Origin: a bacterium
Lineage (GTDB): Bacteria; Bacillota; Clostridia; Oscillospirales; Oscillospiraceae
Direction of reading: 5' to 3'
Length of the DNA stretch: 64,000 nt
Assembly (NCBI GenBank): GCA_004560305.1
Contig: SFVI01000012.1
Coordinates: 10,312-74,311, forward strand
Position numbers and translations under genes: made by a program. The notes below the pieces were generated by a model. That model saw only the letters and a program-made list of their open reading frames with translations, ran no database searches and was not told where the DNA came from. Within the stretch, counting starts at the first letter, position 1; each line of letters opens with the position of its first letter. Shown here one piece after another: positions 1 to 9,038 of the stretch.

Positions 1-504
1 CGGCAGGATCCGGTGGGCGATGGGGGCAATGTCGGCGCTGCCCCTGATGGGCTTGACCATCAGATGGGCCTTGACGCCGCCGATGCGGTAATCGCTCTCC
101 ACCTCCACATAGCCGAAGCGGGCGAAGAACTTCATCAGCTTTTTCACCCGGTTGGGGTCCTCGTCCGGGAATTCCGTGATCTCGGCAATGAGACCCTGCC
201 GGTCGGCATAGCGGCGGTTCAGAAAGCGCATGGTCTCCACACCCATACCGTGCTCCCGGTACCAGGGCAGCACGCCCAGGTATTTCAGCAGGGCATAGCC
301 ATAGAGGTTCTTGCACAGAACCAGGGCGTAGGCCACGTCCAGATTGCTCTCCTGCTCATACACCACAAGTAACTCCGCCGTCCCGTTCATGATGGCCTTG
401 TGCAGGCTCAATTTGGGGATCAGCTCCTCACTGTCAAAGTCCATTTCCATCAGGGGATAGTACTTTTCCAAATCTGCGTGGCCGCCTTTTCGGATGCTCA
501 GCAT
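1..504 (-). CDS. GNAT-family N-acetyltransferase, 3' end outside window
   Basis: The visible 168 codons encode an acetyltransferase-like protein that starts MLSIRKGGHADLEKYYPLM. The layout is that of the GNAT fold: an N-terminal strand, two helices (residues about 10-40), a central sheet (VVYEQESNLDVAYALV), and a region around residues 75-90 (LGVLPWYREHGMGV) where GNAT proteins bind acetyl-CoA through a Q/R-x-x-G-x-G/A loop. Here that loop is degenerate (WYREHGMG). The start at 504 follows an AGGAGG site eight bases upstream. The gene lies downstream of an ABC exporter and its stop codon is off the left edge of the window. The substrate cannot be told from sequence. GNAT membership is likely; the specific role is unknown. 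Confidence 0.72.
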   Translation of the reverse strand, partial: MLSIRKGGHADLEKYYPLMEMDFDSEELIPKLSLHKAIMNGTAELLVVYEQESNLDVAYALVLCKNLYGYALLKYLGVLPWYREHGMGVETMRFLNRRYADRQGLIAEITEFPDEDPNRVKKLMKFFARFGYVEVESDYRIGGVKAHLMVKPIRGSADIAPIAHRILP

Positions 505-603
505 GGCGATTCCTCCTGTTTTTCTCTATTTTTGTGTATTGCAAGAAAAAGTAACGAAATCAGGGCACAAATTGTCCGCAAAAATCCGAAGGCGATTGAA
601 TCA

Positions 604-2346
604 TTATTTGCCCAGGTCCTGGGCCCGGCAGAGGCGGGCGTATTCGCCGTCCTTTTCCATCAGCTGCTGATGGCTGCCCAGCTCCACAATATGCTCCCCT
701 TCCACCACGGCAATCATATCCGCATTGCGGACGGTGGAGAGCCGGTGGGCAATGATGATGGTGGTGCGGCCCTGGCTCAGTTCATCCAGGGAGGCCTGGA
801 TCCGCTGCTCGGTGACGGTGTCCAGGGCGGAGGTGGCCTCGTCCAGCACCAGAATCTTCGGATTTTTCAGGAACACCCGGGCGATGGAGATCCGCTGCTT
901 CTGGCCGCCGGAGAGCATGACTCCCCGCTCGCCGATGTAGCTGTCATAGCCGTCGGGCAGCTCCATGATCTCATTATGTACCTGGGCCCGCACTGCCGCC
1001 TCCACGATCTCCTCGTCGGTAGCGTCAGGCCGGCCGTAACGGATGTTCTCCCGGATGGTACCGGCAAACATGAACACATCCTGCTGGATCATGCCGATGT
1101 TCCGCCGCAGGCTGCTCTGGGTCACGTCCCGGACGTCCACCCCGTCTACCTTCACGCTGCCGGCGCACACATCGTAGAATCGGGGCAGCAGCTGGCAGAG
1201 GGTGGTTTTACCGCCGCCGGAGGGGCCCACCACCGCCAGGCACTGGCCGGGTTCAATGTGCAGGTCGATATCCTTCAGCACCGGCACGCCGTTGCCGTAG
1301 TCAAAGCTGACGTGCTCGTAATCCACCCGGCCTTCCACAGCGGGCAGCTCCCTGGCACCGGGCCGGTCTTTGATGATGGGCTCGGTGCGCATCAGCTCCA
1401 GAAAGCGGGTGAAGCCGGCGCTGCCGTTCATATACTGCTCGGAAAACTGGGTCAGCCGCCGGATGGGAGAGATAAAGGTGGACACATACAGAGAGAAGGT
1501 CACCAGGTCGATGTAATCCATCTTCTCCTGCATGATCAGCAGGCCGCCCACGGTGATCACCAGCACCTGGGCAATGCAGCAGGTGAAGTCCATGCCGCTC
1601 TGGAACAGGCCCATGGTCTTGTAATACTCCACCTTGGAGGCCTTGAACAGGGCGTTGGCGTCGTCAAACTTATTCAGCTCCTGCTCCTCGTTGGCGAAGG
1701 CCTTGGCAGTCCGGATGCCGGAGATGCTGCTCTCGATGGCGGCGTAGATATCGGCGGTCTTTTTCTTGACCTCGATATTGGCCTCCTTCATCCGCACCCG
1801 CTGGGACAGGGTGAACCACAGGCACAGGGGCAGCACCACCGCCAGGGTCAGGGCCAGGCGCCACTCGATGGTGAACATCACCGCCAGGGCGCCCACGATG
1901 GTCAGAGTGCAGATGAGGATGTTTTCCGGGCCGTGATGGGCCAGCTCTGTGATCTCAAACAGGTCGCTGGTGATGCGGCTCATCAAAACGCCGGTGCGGT
2001 TCTTGTCATAGAAGCTGCAGGACAGGTCCTGCATATGGTTGAACACGTCCCGCCGCATATCCGCCTCGATCAGCACGCCCATGCGGTGGCCCAGCACGGT
2101 GATGATGTAGTACAGCCCGGCCTTCACCAGATAGGCCGCCACCATCAGGGCCATCACCGTGAAAAACAGGGTGAACAGCTTCCCCGGCAGCAGGCGGTTC
2201 ATGGAGGTGCGGGACACATAGGGGAACACCAAATCGATCACCGACACCAGCAGCGCGCAGCTCATATCCAGGGCGAAGAGCTTTTTATGCCCGGCGATAT
2301 AGCGCATGAATATGTTCAGGGGCTTTTGCGTATAGTCTTTCTTCAT
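604..2346 (-). CDS. ABC transporter, fused membrane and ATPase domains (MsbA/LmrA-like exporter)
   Basis: This is a 580-residue half-transporter of the type IV exporter fold. Residues about 20-310 form six membrane helices (LFALDMSCALLVSVIDLVF is the first). Residues about 340-575 form the ATPase, with Walker A GPSGGGKTT, signature LSGGQKQR, Walker B ILVLDEATSALD and the switch histidine in IIAHRLSTV. Proteins of this type work as dimers in the cytoplasmic membrane and export lipids, drugs or peptides. It is single here, so it would be a homodimer unless a partner lies elsewhere. It starts 24 bases after rnhA on the same strand, at the end of the gyrBA-rnhA run, with an AGGTGA site before the ATG. 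No peptidase domain is present. The substrate is unknown. Confidence 0.93.
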   Translation of the reverse strand: MKKDYTQKPLNIFMRYIAGHKKLFALDMSCALLVSVIDLVFPYVSRTSMNRLLPGKLFTLFFTVMALMVAAYLVKAGLYYIITVLGHRMGVLIEADMRRDVFNHMQDLSCSFYDKNRTGVLMSRITSDLFEITELAHHGPENILICTLTIVGALAVMFTIEWRLALTLAVVLPLCLWFTLSQRVRMKEANIEVKKKTADIYAAIESSISGIRTAKAFANEEQELNKFDDANALFKASKVEYYKTMGLFQSGMDFTCCIAQVLVITVGGLLIMQEKMDYIDLVTFSLYVSTFISPIRRLTQFSEQYMNGSAGFTRFLELMRTEPIIKDRPGARELPAVEGRVDYEHVSFDYGNGVPVLKDIDLHIEPGQCLAVVGPSGGGKTTLCQLLPRFYDVCAGSVKVDGVDVRDVTQSSLRRNIGMIQQDVFMFAGTIRENIRYGRPDATDEEIVEAAVRAQVHNEIMELPDGYDSYIGERGVMLSGGQKQRISIARVFLKNPKILVLDEATSALDTVTEQRIQASLDELSQGRTTIIIAHRLSTVRNADMIAVVEGEHIVELGSHQQLMEKDGEYARLCRAQDLGK

Positions 2347-2370
2347 TGCTTCACCTGAGTCTTTGCTTTT

Positions 2371-2814
2371 TTATTTCCCGGCATAATGATCCCGCATAGC
2401 CACGGCCAGGGCGTCGCAGCGGTTGTTGTATTCGTTCTGGGCATGGCCCTTGACCCAGTGGTAGTGCATTTCATGCTGCATGGTCAGGTTCAGCAGGGTT
2501 TCCCACAGGTCCGGGTTCAGGGCCGGCTTCTTGTCGCTTTTGATCCAGCCCTTTTTCCGCCAGCCCCAGGCCCAGCCCTTCTCCAGTGCGTCGATCACAT
2601 ACTTGGAGTCGGAATACAGCTCCACGATGCAGCTCTCCTTCAGGGCCAGCAGGGCCATGATCACGCCGGTCAACTCCATGCGGTTATTGGTGGTCTGGGC
2701 TTCCCCGCCGCTGAGCTCCTTCTCCGCGCCGTTGTAGCGCAGGATGGCCCCCCAGCCGCCGGGGCCGGGGTTGCCGCTGCAGGCGCCGTCGGTATAGATT
2801 TCAACGGTTTTCAT
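2371..2814 (-). CDS. rnhA: Ribonuclease HI
   Basis: This 147-residue enzyme cuts the RNA strand of RNA-DNA hybrids, removing R-loops and primer remnants. The N-terminus MKTVEIYTDGACSGNPGPGG carries the first catalytic Asp (YTDGAC). NNRMELTGVI carries the catalytic Glu, LYSDSKYVIDAL the second Asp, and the C-terminal NNRCDALAV the last Asp. The KGWAWGWRKKGW segment is the basic protrusion that grips the hybrid. Length is typical of the E. coli RNase HI class. Its ATG overlaps the stop codon of the upstream membrane-protein gene (ATGA), which points to translational coupling in the gyrBA transcript. Confidence 0.96.
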   Translation of the reverse strand: MKTVEIYTDGACSGNPGPGGWGAILRYNGAEKELSGGEAQTTNNRMELTGVIMALLALKESCIVELYSDSKYVIDALEKGWAWGWRKKGWIKSDKKPALNPDLWETLLNLTMQHEMHYHWVKGHAQNEYNNRCDALAVAMRDHYAGK

Positions 2815-3197
2815 TCGCCGGCTTCCCGCTGGTACTTGGCCCGGAGCACCGCATATTCCTTCTTGTCGATCACACCGTTGCGCAGGAAGCTGTCCAGCTG
2901 TTCCAGACGGCGGCGGCTGTCCCGGTCCTTGATCTCCGCCGGGTCATACTTCCGGGGCTGGCTGCTTTCATGGGTGGTGTAGCTGCGGGTGACAGTATCC
3001 TCCTTGGCCGCTTTGGCCTTTCTGGCAAAATAGAACCCCAGTATCGCCACGCCGGCTGCCACAAGGACCACGGCCGCCACGGCGATGACGCTGCCGCTCC
3101 CGTCGTTGAGAAAGCCCATGGCCACCAACAGGATAAAGGTATAAAGAATGGTCTTGCCGGCCTTATTCAGCTTGTTCTCGTTTTTTTTCTGGTTCAT
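2811..3197 (-). CDS. Small membrane protein with SHOCT-like C-terminus
   Basis: This 128-residue protein has no clear enzymatic motif. The N-terminus is lysine- and asparagine-rich (MNQKKNENKLNKAGK), followed by two hydrophobic stretches at about residues 15-31 and 38-57 (SVIAVAAVVLVAAGVAILGF), then a positively charged stop-transfer segment. Residues about 98-125 (LEQLDSFLRNGVIDKKEYAVLRAKY) look like a SHOCT module, a short helical motif with the pattern L-x-L-x-x-G-x-I-x-x-x-E-Y. The gene is wedged three bases after gyrA and overlaps rnhA by four bases. Function is unknown. The SHOCT call is by eye. Confidence 0.8.
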   Translation of the reverse strand: MNQKKNENKLNKAGKTILYTFILLVAMGFLNDGSGSVIAVAAVVLVAAGVAILGFYFARKAKAAKEDTVTRSYTTHESSQPRKYDPAEIKDRDSRRRLEQLDSFLRNGVIDKKEYAVLRAKYQREAGE

Positions 3198-3200
3198 GGC

Positions 3201-5717
3201 TTATTCCTCCGGCTCTGCCGGGCCGGGGAGTTCCTCCGGCTCTGTGTCTTCGGTTTCCCTCTCGGTCGTTTCGATGGATATGACCCGGCTGCCCTCGCTC
3301 AGGCGCATGATGCGCACGCCCTGGGTGGAGCGGCCCAGCACGGAGATGGAATCCACCGCCATGCGGATAATGGTGGCGTCGTCACTGATGACCAGAATGT
3401 CGTCCCCGGGACTGACCATCTTCACATCGGCGATCCTGCCGGTCTTCTCGGTGACGTTGTAGTTCTTGATGCCCAGGCCGCCCCGGCCGCGGACGGTATA
3501 TTCCCCGATGGGGGTGCGCTTGCCGTAGCCCTTCTCGGTGATGGTCAGCAGATGTTCCCCGGCGCTGGCGCTGCCGGCGCCTACCACGAAGTCCCCTTCC
3601 CGGAGGCGGATGCCCCGGACGCCTACGGCGCCGCGGCCCATGGGGCGCACGTCCCGCTCGTTAAAGCTGGCGGCCATGCCGTTGTAGGTGGCGATGATGA
3701 TATCCTCGTCGCCGGTGGTGGGAATGACGGAAATCAACTCGTCCCCTTCGTCCAGGGTCAGGGCCCGGATGCCGTTGGAGCGGATGTTTTTCAATGCCGA
3801 CTGCTGCATCCGCTTGACGGTGCCCTTGCGGGTGACGAAGACCAGATAGCTGTCCTCCTCCATACCCCGGCCCCGGATCATGGCGCTGACCTTCTCCGGG
3901 TTATCGCCAGTCTCGATCTGGATGAGGTTGACGATATTGGTGCCCCGGGCGTTTCTGCCCGCCTCGGGGATGGTATAGCCCTTCTTGATGAACACCCGGC
4001 CCTTGCTGGTGAAGAAGAGGATATAGTCATGGGTGGAGGCGGTAAACACGGTCTCCACATAGTCCTCCTCCTTGGTGGCCATGGCCCGGATGCCCTTGCC
4101 GCCACGGCCCTGGGAGCGGTACTCGCTGACGGGCAGGCGCTTGATGTAGCCGCCGTGGGTCAGGGTAAAGACGCACTGCTCCTCCTCGATGAGGTCTTCC
4201 ACATCAATTTCGTCGGCCACATCCTGGATCTCGGTATAGCGCTTGTCGCCATACTTATCCCGCAGGGCGGTCAGCTCGTCCTTCAGCACGCCCCGGATCA
4301 GCGCCGGATCGGCCAGCAGGCTCTTGAAGTAGCTGATTTTCTCTTCCAGCTCCTTATACTCCTGCTCCAGCTTTTCCCGGTTCAGGCCCTGGAGGGAGAT
4401 CAGGCGCATATCGCAGATGGCCTGGGCCTGCACCTCGCTGAGGGAGAAGCGCTCCATCAGGTTCTGCTTGGCATTGTCATAGCTGGAACGGATGATATGG
4501 ATAACCTCGTCAATATTATCCTGGGCGATCAGCAGGCCCTCCAACAGGTGGGCCCGCTCCTCCGCCTTGCGCAGGTCGTAGCGGGTGCGGCGGACGATCA
4601 GGTCCTCCTGGAAGCTGAGGTACTCGTCCAGAATATGCCGCAGGGACAGGATGCGGGGCTGGGTCTGGTTGTTCACCAGGGCCAGCATATTGATGGAGAA
4701 ACTGGTCTGCAGGGCGGTCTGGGCAAAGAGCCGGTTCAGCACCACCTGGGGGTTGGCATCCCGCTTCAGCTCGATAACGATGCGCATACCGTTGCGGTCC
4801 GTCTCATCCCGCAGGTCGGAGATGCCCTCCAGCCGCTTGTCATGGACCTGGTCGGCTATGTTCTTAATGAGCTGCCGCTTGTTCACCTGATAGGGAAGCT
4901 CGGTGACAATGATGCGGGTGCGGTTCTGGCCGTGCTCCTCAAACTCGGTGCGGGCGCGGACGATCACCTTGCCCCGGCCGGTGGCATAGGCCTGGCGGAT
5001 GCCGCTGCGGCCCATGATGATGCCCCGGGTGGGAAAGTCCGGCCCGGTGATGTGCTGCATCAAGTCGTTCAGGGTGGCCTCCGGGTGATCCAGCACGCAG
5101 ATGCAGGCGTTGATGACCTCCGTCAGGTTATGGGGCGGGATGTTGGTGGCCATGCCCACGGCAATGCCGCTGCTGCCGTTGACCAGCAGGTTGGGGAAAC
5201 GGGAGGGCAGGACCCGGGGTTCCTTCCGGGTTTCGTCAAAGTTGGGGTCCCAGTCCACGGTATCCTTCTCAATATCCCGCAGCATTTCGTTGGAGATTTT
5301 GGAAAGCCGTGCCTCGGTATAACGGTAGGCAGCCGGAGGGTCCCCGTCCACGGAGCCGAAGTTGCCGTGGCCGTCCACCAGCATATAGCGCATGGAGAAG
5401 TCCTGAGCCAGGCGCACCATGGCGTCGTAAACGGAGGCGTCGCCATGGGGATGGTAGCGGCCCAGCACGTCGCCCACACAGGTGGCGGACTTCTTGAAGG
5501 GCTTATCCGAGGTCAGATTGTCCTCATACAAAGCGTAGAGGATGCGGCGGTGAACCGGCTTCAGGCCGTCCCGCACGTCGGGCAGGGCCCGGCCCACGAT
5601 GACGCTCATGGCGTAGTCGATGTAGCTGGTCTGCATTTCGTTGACCAGCTCCGATTCGGTGATCACCTGATTGGGAAAGGCGATATCCTCAGGCTTGTAG
5701 TCTCTCTTGTGTGCCAT
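3201..5717 (-). CDS. gyrA: DNA gyrase subunit A
   Basis: This 838-residue subunit of the GyrA2GyrB2 complex breaks and rejoins DNA to introduce negative supercoils. The active-site tyrosine is Tyr133 in AAYRYTE. The breakage-reunion domain covers about residues 30-490, and the C-terminal beta-pinwheel starts near 500. The GyrA box needed for DNA wrapping is seen as QGRGGKG near residue 530, a variant of QRRGGKG. In the quinolone-determining region the sequence is HPHGDASVYD: the residue aligned with E. coli Ser83 is Ala94, while the Asp87 equivalent is kept (Asp98). The tail is acidic (ERETEDTEPEELPGPAEPEE). It starts 15 bases after gyrB with a GGAGGTGAGG ribosome site. Confidence 0.98.
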   Translation of the reverse strand: MAHKRDYKPEDIAFPNQVITESELVNEMQTSYIDYAMSVIVGRALPDVRDGLKPVHRRILYALYEDNLTSDKPFKKSATCVGDVLGRYHPHGDASVYDAMVRLAQDFSMRYMLVDGHGNFGSVDGDPPAAYRYTEARLSKISNEMLRDIEKDTVDWDPNFDETRKEPRVLPSRFPNLLVNGSSGIAVGMATNIPPHNLTEVINACICVLDHPEATLNDLMQHITGPDFPTRGIIMGRSGIRQAYATGRGKVIVRARTEFEEHGQNRTRIIVTELPYQVNKRQLIKNIADQVHDKRLEGISDLRDETDRNGMRIVIELKRDANPQVVLNRLFAQTALQTSFSINMLALVNNQTQPRILSLRHILDEYLSFQEDLIVRRTRYDLRKAEERAHLLEGLLIAQDNIDEVIHIIRSSYDNAKQNLMERFSLSEVQAQAICDMRLISLQGLNREKLEQEYKELEEKISYFKSLLADPALIRGVLKDELTALRDKYGDKRYTEIQDVADEIDVEDLIEEEQCVFTLTHGGYIKRLPVSEYRSQGRGGKGIRAMATKEEDYVETVFTASTHDYILFFTSKGRVFIKKGYTIPEAGRNARGTNIVNLIQIETGDNPEKVSAMIRGRGMEEDSYLVFVTRKGTVKRMQQSALKNIRSNGIRALTLDEGDELISVIPTTGDEDIIIATYNGMAASFNERDVRPMGRGAVGVRGIRLREGDFVVGAGSASAGEHLLTITEKGYGKRTPIGEYTVRGRGGLGIKNYNVTEKTGRIADVKMVSPGDDILVISDDATIIRMAVDSISVLGRSTQGVRIMRLSEGSRVISIETTERETEDTEPEELPGPAEPEE

Positions 5718-5731
5718 CTTCCCTCACCTCC

Positions 5732-7663
5732 TTAAATATCCAGATTCACCACGTATTTGGCGTTCTTCTCGATCCAGTCCCGCCGGGGCTCCACGTCTTC
5801 GCCCATGAGGACAGTAAAGATCTGGTCGGCCTGGATGGCGTCGTTTAATGTGATACGGCGCAGGGAGCGCTTCTCCGGGTCCATGGTGGTCTCCCACAGC
5901 TCGTGGGGGTCCATCTCGCCCAGGCCCTTGAAGCGGTTGATGTCCACCTTGGCGTTGGGGTTATCGGCGCGAAGCTCCGCACTGATTTTATCCCGCTCCT
6001 CATCGGAGTAGGCCACCCGCTGGGTCTTGCCCCGGCTCAGCTTATACAGGGGGGGCACTGCGGAATACACATAGCCGTGCTCGATCAAGGGACGCATGTA
6101 GCGGAAGAAGAAGGTCAGCAGCAGGGTGCGGATATGGCTGCCGTCCACATCGGCATCGGCCATGATGATGATTTTGTGATAGCGCAGCTTCTCGATATTG
6201 AACTCATCCCCGATACCGGCGCCCAGGGCCACGATCAGGGGATAGAGCTTGTCGTTGCCGTAAATTTTGTCCGCACGGGCCTTCTCCACGTTGAGCATCT
6301 TGCCCCACATGGCCAGGATGGCCTGGAAGCGGGAGTCCCGCCCCTGAATGGCGGAGCCGGCGGCGGAGTCGCCCTCCACGATGTAGATTTCGCAAAGGGA
6401 GGGGTCCCGCTCGTTGCAGTCCTGCAGCTTATCGGGCATCTGGCCGCTCTCCAGCCCGGTCTTGCGGCGGACGGATTCCCGGGCCTTCCGGGCGGCTTCC
6501 CGGGCCCGGTTGGCCATCATGGCCTTGTCCAGCACGGCCTTGGCCACGGCGGGGTGTTCCTCAAAATAGGTGGCCAGCTGGTCGGAGACAATATTGTCCA
6601 CCAAAGTGCGGATGTAGGCGTTGCCCAGCTTCTGCTTGGTCTGGCCCTCGAACTGGGCCTCCGGCAGCTTCACGGAGATCACCGCGGAGATGCCCTCCCG
6701 TACATCGTCGCCGGAGACCTTGTCGTCCCCCTTGATGATGTTGTTTTTCTGGCCGTAGGCATTGATGACCCGGGTGAGGGCGGTCTTGAAGCCGGTCTCG
6801 TGCATACCGCCTTCCGGGGTGTGGATGTTATTGGCGAAGGAGACCAGGGTCTCGTTATAGCCGTCGTGATACTGGAGGGCAATCTCAGCGATGGCATCGT
6901 CCTTGGTACCGCTGAGGTAGATGACCTCCTCGTGGAGGGGCGTCTTGTTCTTGTTGATATAGCGGACAAATTCCCGGATGCCGCCCTCGTAGCACATGGT
7001 TTCGCCCTGCTCTTTGCCTTCCCGCTTATCCTGGATGCTGATGCGCAGCCCTGCGTTGAGGAAGGCCTGCTCCCGCATACGGGTGTGGAGGATCTCATAG
7101 TCATAGACCGTATCGTCAAACATCTCCGGGTCAGGCTTGAAGCGGACGGCGGTGCCGGTTTTGTCCGTCTGGCCCACCACATGGATGCCCTGGGTAATCT
7201 GGCCCCGGGAGAAGGCCATGGCATATATTTTGCCCTCCTTGTGGACCTGGACCTCCAGCCACTCAGACAGGGCGTTGACCACCGAGGCGCCCACGCCGTG
7301 GAGGCCGCCGGAGACCTTATAGCCCCCGCCGCCGAACTTGCCGCCGGCGTGCAGAACGGTGAAAACAACTTCCAGAGCACTCTTGCCGGTCTGCTCCTGA
7401 ATGTCTACGGGGATGCCGCGGCCGTTATCGGTGACGGAGATGATATCCCCCTCCTCAATGCAAACCTCAATGTGGTTACAGAACCCGGCCAGGGCCTCAT
7501 CGATGGAGTTATCCACAATTTCATAAACCAGGTGGTGCAGACCCGAGGAGGAGGTGGAGCCGATATACATACCCGGCCGCTTGCGCACCGCCTCCAGACC
7601 CTCCAGAACCTGGATCTGTGAGGCGTCATATTCCTGAACTGCTTTTTCTATGTTTTCAGCCAT
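5732..7663 (-). CDS. gyrB: DNA gyrase subunit B
   Basis: The 643-residue ATPase subunit of gyrase. The N-terminus has the GHKL ATP-binding fold (EIVDNSIDEALAG, DNGRGIPV, GGLHGVGASVVNAL). The TOPRIM metal site shows EGDSAAGSA and ADVDGSHIRTLLL, and the C-terminus ends with the standard GLGEMDPHELWETTMDPE block. The ATG at 7663 is chosen because homologues begin close to MAENIEKAVQEYDASQIQVLEGLEAVRKRPGMYIG after trimming and because GGAG lies about ten bases upstream. A GTG at 7684 in the same frame overlaps the remB stop and is a possible alternative giving seven more residues. It is co-transcribed with recF, remB and gyrA. Confidence 0.98.
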   Translation of the reverse strand: MAENIEKAVQEYDASQIQVLEGLEAVRKRPGMYIGSTSSSGLHHLVYEIVDNSIDEALAGFCNHIEVCIEEGDIISVTDNGRGIPVDIQEQTGKSALEVVFTVLHAGGKFGGGGYKVSGGLHGVGASVVNALSEWLEVQVHKEGKIYAMAFSRGQITQGIHVVGQTDKTGTAVRFKPDPEMFDDTVYDYEILHTRMREQAFLNAGLRISIQDKREGKEQGETMCYEGGIREFVRYINKNKTPLHEEVIYLSGTKDDAIAEIALQYHDGYNETLVSFANNIHTPEGGMHETGFKTALTRVINAYGQKNNIIKGDDKVSGDDVREGISAVISVKLPEAQFEGQTKQKLGNAYIRTLVDNIVSDQLATYFEEHPAVAKAVLDKAMMANRAREAARKARESVRRKTGLESGQMPDKLQDCNERDPSLCEIYIVEGDSAAGSAIQGRDSRFQAILAMWGKMLNVEKARADKIYGNDKLYPLIVALGAGIGDEFNIEKLRYHKIIIMADADVDGSHIRTLLLTFFFRYMRPLIEHGYVYSAVPPLYKLSRGKTQRVAYSDEERDKISAELRADNPNAKVDINRFKGLGEMDPHELWETTMDPEKRSLRRITLNDAIQADQIFTVLMGEDVEPRRDWIEKNAKYVVNLDI

Positions 7664-7680
7664 TGAATCGTTTCTCCATT

Positions 7681-7938
7681 TCACAGTATTCCTGCCTCGG
7701 CCCGGCGCAGCAGGGTGGCCGCCGCCATCTGGCAGAGATACAGGCTTCTTTCTTTCCCATCCCAGCAGACTACAAAGGACTTGGGAATGTCCTCCGAGGC
7801 GTTGATGACCTGTCCGGCCTTCTCCGCCATGCTGAGATATTTCCTTGTTATATGAGACTGGGAGGTGATGTCCAGGTCGAAGATGCCGATGATCTCCGCT
7901 GTGTTCACCACCCTGCCCTTACCAAGATGCAGGTACAT
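7681..7938 (-). CDS. remB: RemB/YaaB-type DUF370 regulator
   Basis: An 85-residue protein of the DUF370 family. MYLHLGKGRVVNTAEIIGIFD is the typical start and ITRKYL follows. In Bacillus subtilis the homologue between recF and gyrB (YaaB, RemB) activates biofilm matrix genes and osmoprotection genes; its paralogue RemA has been shown to bind DNA as a ring. The position here, between recF and gyrB, is the same. It begins on the last base of the recF stop region, so translation is probably coupled. The family is sure; the matrix role in this organism is inferred. Confidence 0.88.
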   Translation of the reverse strand: MYLHLGKGRVVNTAEIIGIFDLDITSQSHITRKYLSMAEKAGQVINASEDIPKSFVVCWDGKERSLYLCQMAAATLLRRAEAGIL

Positions 7939-9038
7939 TATTTGATCTTCCCTTTTTCCACAAACAGCACCTTGCCGCCGGTACGGCTTGAGATGCCCTC
8001 GTCCTCGCAGCAGCTGATCAGAGTCTGGCCGCCGCCGATGCGGTTGAGGACGAATTCCTGCCGCCGGGTGTCCAGCTCCGACAACACATCGTCCAGCAGC
8101 AGAATGGGGTATTCCCCGGTCTCTGCCAGGAAGATCTCCCGCTCCGCCAGCTTCATGGACAGGGCCGCCGTCCGGGTCTGGCCTTGGGAGGCGAAGCTGC
8201 GGGCGGCGCTGCCGTTGATGTAAATTTCCAGGTCGTCCTTATGGGCGCCAGTGAGGCACTGGGCGCTGTCCAGCTCTGCCTGCCGGTGCCGCTCCTGGTG
8301 GTCGCAGATGTCGTAATAAATTTCCCTTGCGCTGGCAAAGGGGTCCCTCACGGTGCTGACGGTTTTGTAGCGGATCTCCAGTTCTTCGCCCTGGCCGGAG
8401 AATTCCCGATGGATGGGCCCTGCCGCCTGGTTCAGCCGGGCTGCAAAGGCCGCCCGGTAGCGGATCAGCTGGGCCGATGCCCGGCACATCCCATCGGAAA
8501 ACTCGTCCAGGGTGTCCAGCAGTGAGGGCTTTTCCCGCCAGTCCTTTAAAATTCGGGTCTTGTGCTCATACAGCTTATTGAACTCGGAGAGGAACTCGGC
8601 GTACCGGGGCCGGATCTGGCTGATGGCATTATCCATGAGTCGCCGGCGGACAGCCGCCCCTTCCTTGATCAGGTTCAGATCGTCCGGGCAGAACAGAACT
8701 GCGTTCACCACCTGGCCCAGCTCTCCGGCTGTTTTCTTCACGCCGTTGACGGTGATCTTCTTGGCCTGGCCGGGATTCAGAAGAATGCGGATGGTCTGCT
8801 CCCGGTCGTGACTCAGCACCTCTGCCAGGATCTCTGCCGAGGAAAAGTCAAAGCCCACCAGCTCCCGGTCAAAGCGGGTGCGGAAGCTGCGGCCGCAGGA
8901 GAGCATGTACACTGCCTCCAGCAGATTGGTCTTGCCCTGGGCGTTCTGGCCGGAGATCACGTTGGTGCCGCTGCCGAACTCCACCGTTTCCCACTCATAG
9001 TTGCGAAAGCCGTTGAGAGCGATTCGTTTGATGATCAT
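7938..9038 (-). CDS. recF: DNA recombination and repair protein RecF
   Basis: A 366-residue SMC-like ATPase that helps load RecA at gaps with RecO and RecR. Walker A is GQNAQGKTNLLEAVY near residue 30, the signature region is ASQGQTRTAALSMKLAE near 285, and Walker B is ILLLDDVLSELD near 315. The start MIIKRIALNGFRNYE is typical. Its first codon overlaps the yaaA stop codon (ATGA). The gene order dnaA-dnaN-yaaA-recF-remB-gyrB-gyrA is the conserved Firmicutes origin cluster. Confidence 0.97.
   Translation of the reverse strand: MIIKRIALNGFRNYEWETVEFGSGTNVISGQNAQGKTNLLEAVYMLSCGRSFRTRFDRELVGFDFSSAEILAEVLSHDREQTIRILLNPGQAKKITVNGVKKTAGELGQVVNAVLFCPDDLNLIKEGAAVRRRLMDNAISQIRPRYAEFLSEFNKLYEHKTRILKDWREKPSLLDTLDEFSDGMCRASAQLIRYRAAFAARLNQAAGPIHREFSGQGEELEIRYKTVSTVRDPFASAREIYYDICDHQERHRQAELDSAQCLTGAHKDDLEIYINGSAARSFASQGQTRTAALSMKLAEREIFLAETGEYPILLLDDVLSELDTRRQEFVLNRIGGGQTLISCCEDEGISSRTGGKVLFVEKGKIK

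Noticed and set aside
400..2358. A long plus-strand frame opposite the ABC exporter
   Set aside because: The minus strand encodes a full ABC exporter with all motifs; the plus frame is low-complexity His/Gln/Gly-rich with no ribosome site.
7664..7684. GTG start of gyrB at 7684
   Set aside because: The ribosome site and family alignment support ATG 7663, though the GTG could be used at low rate.
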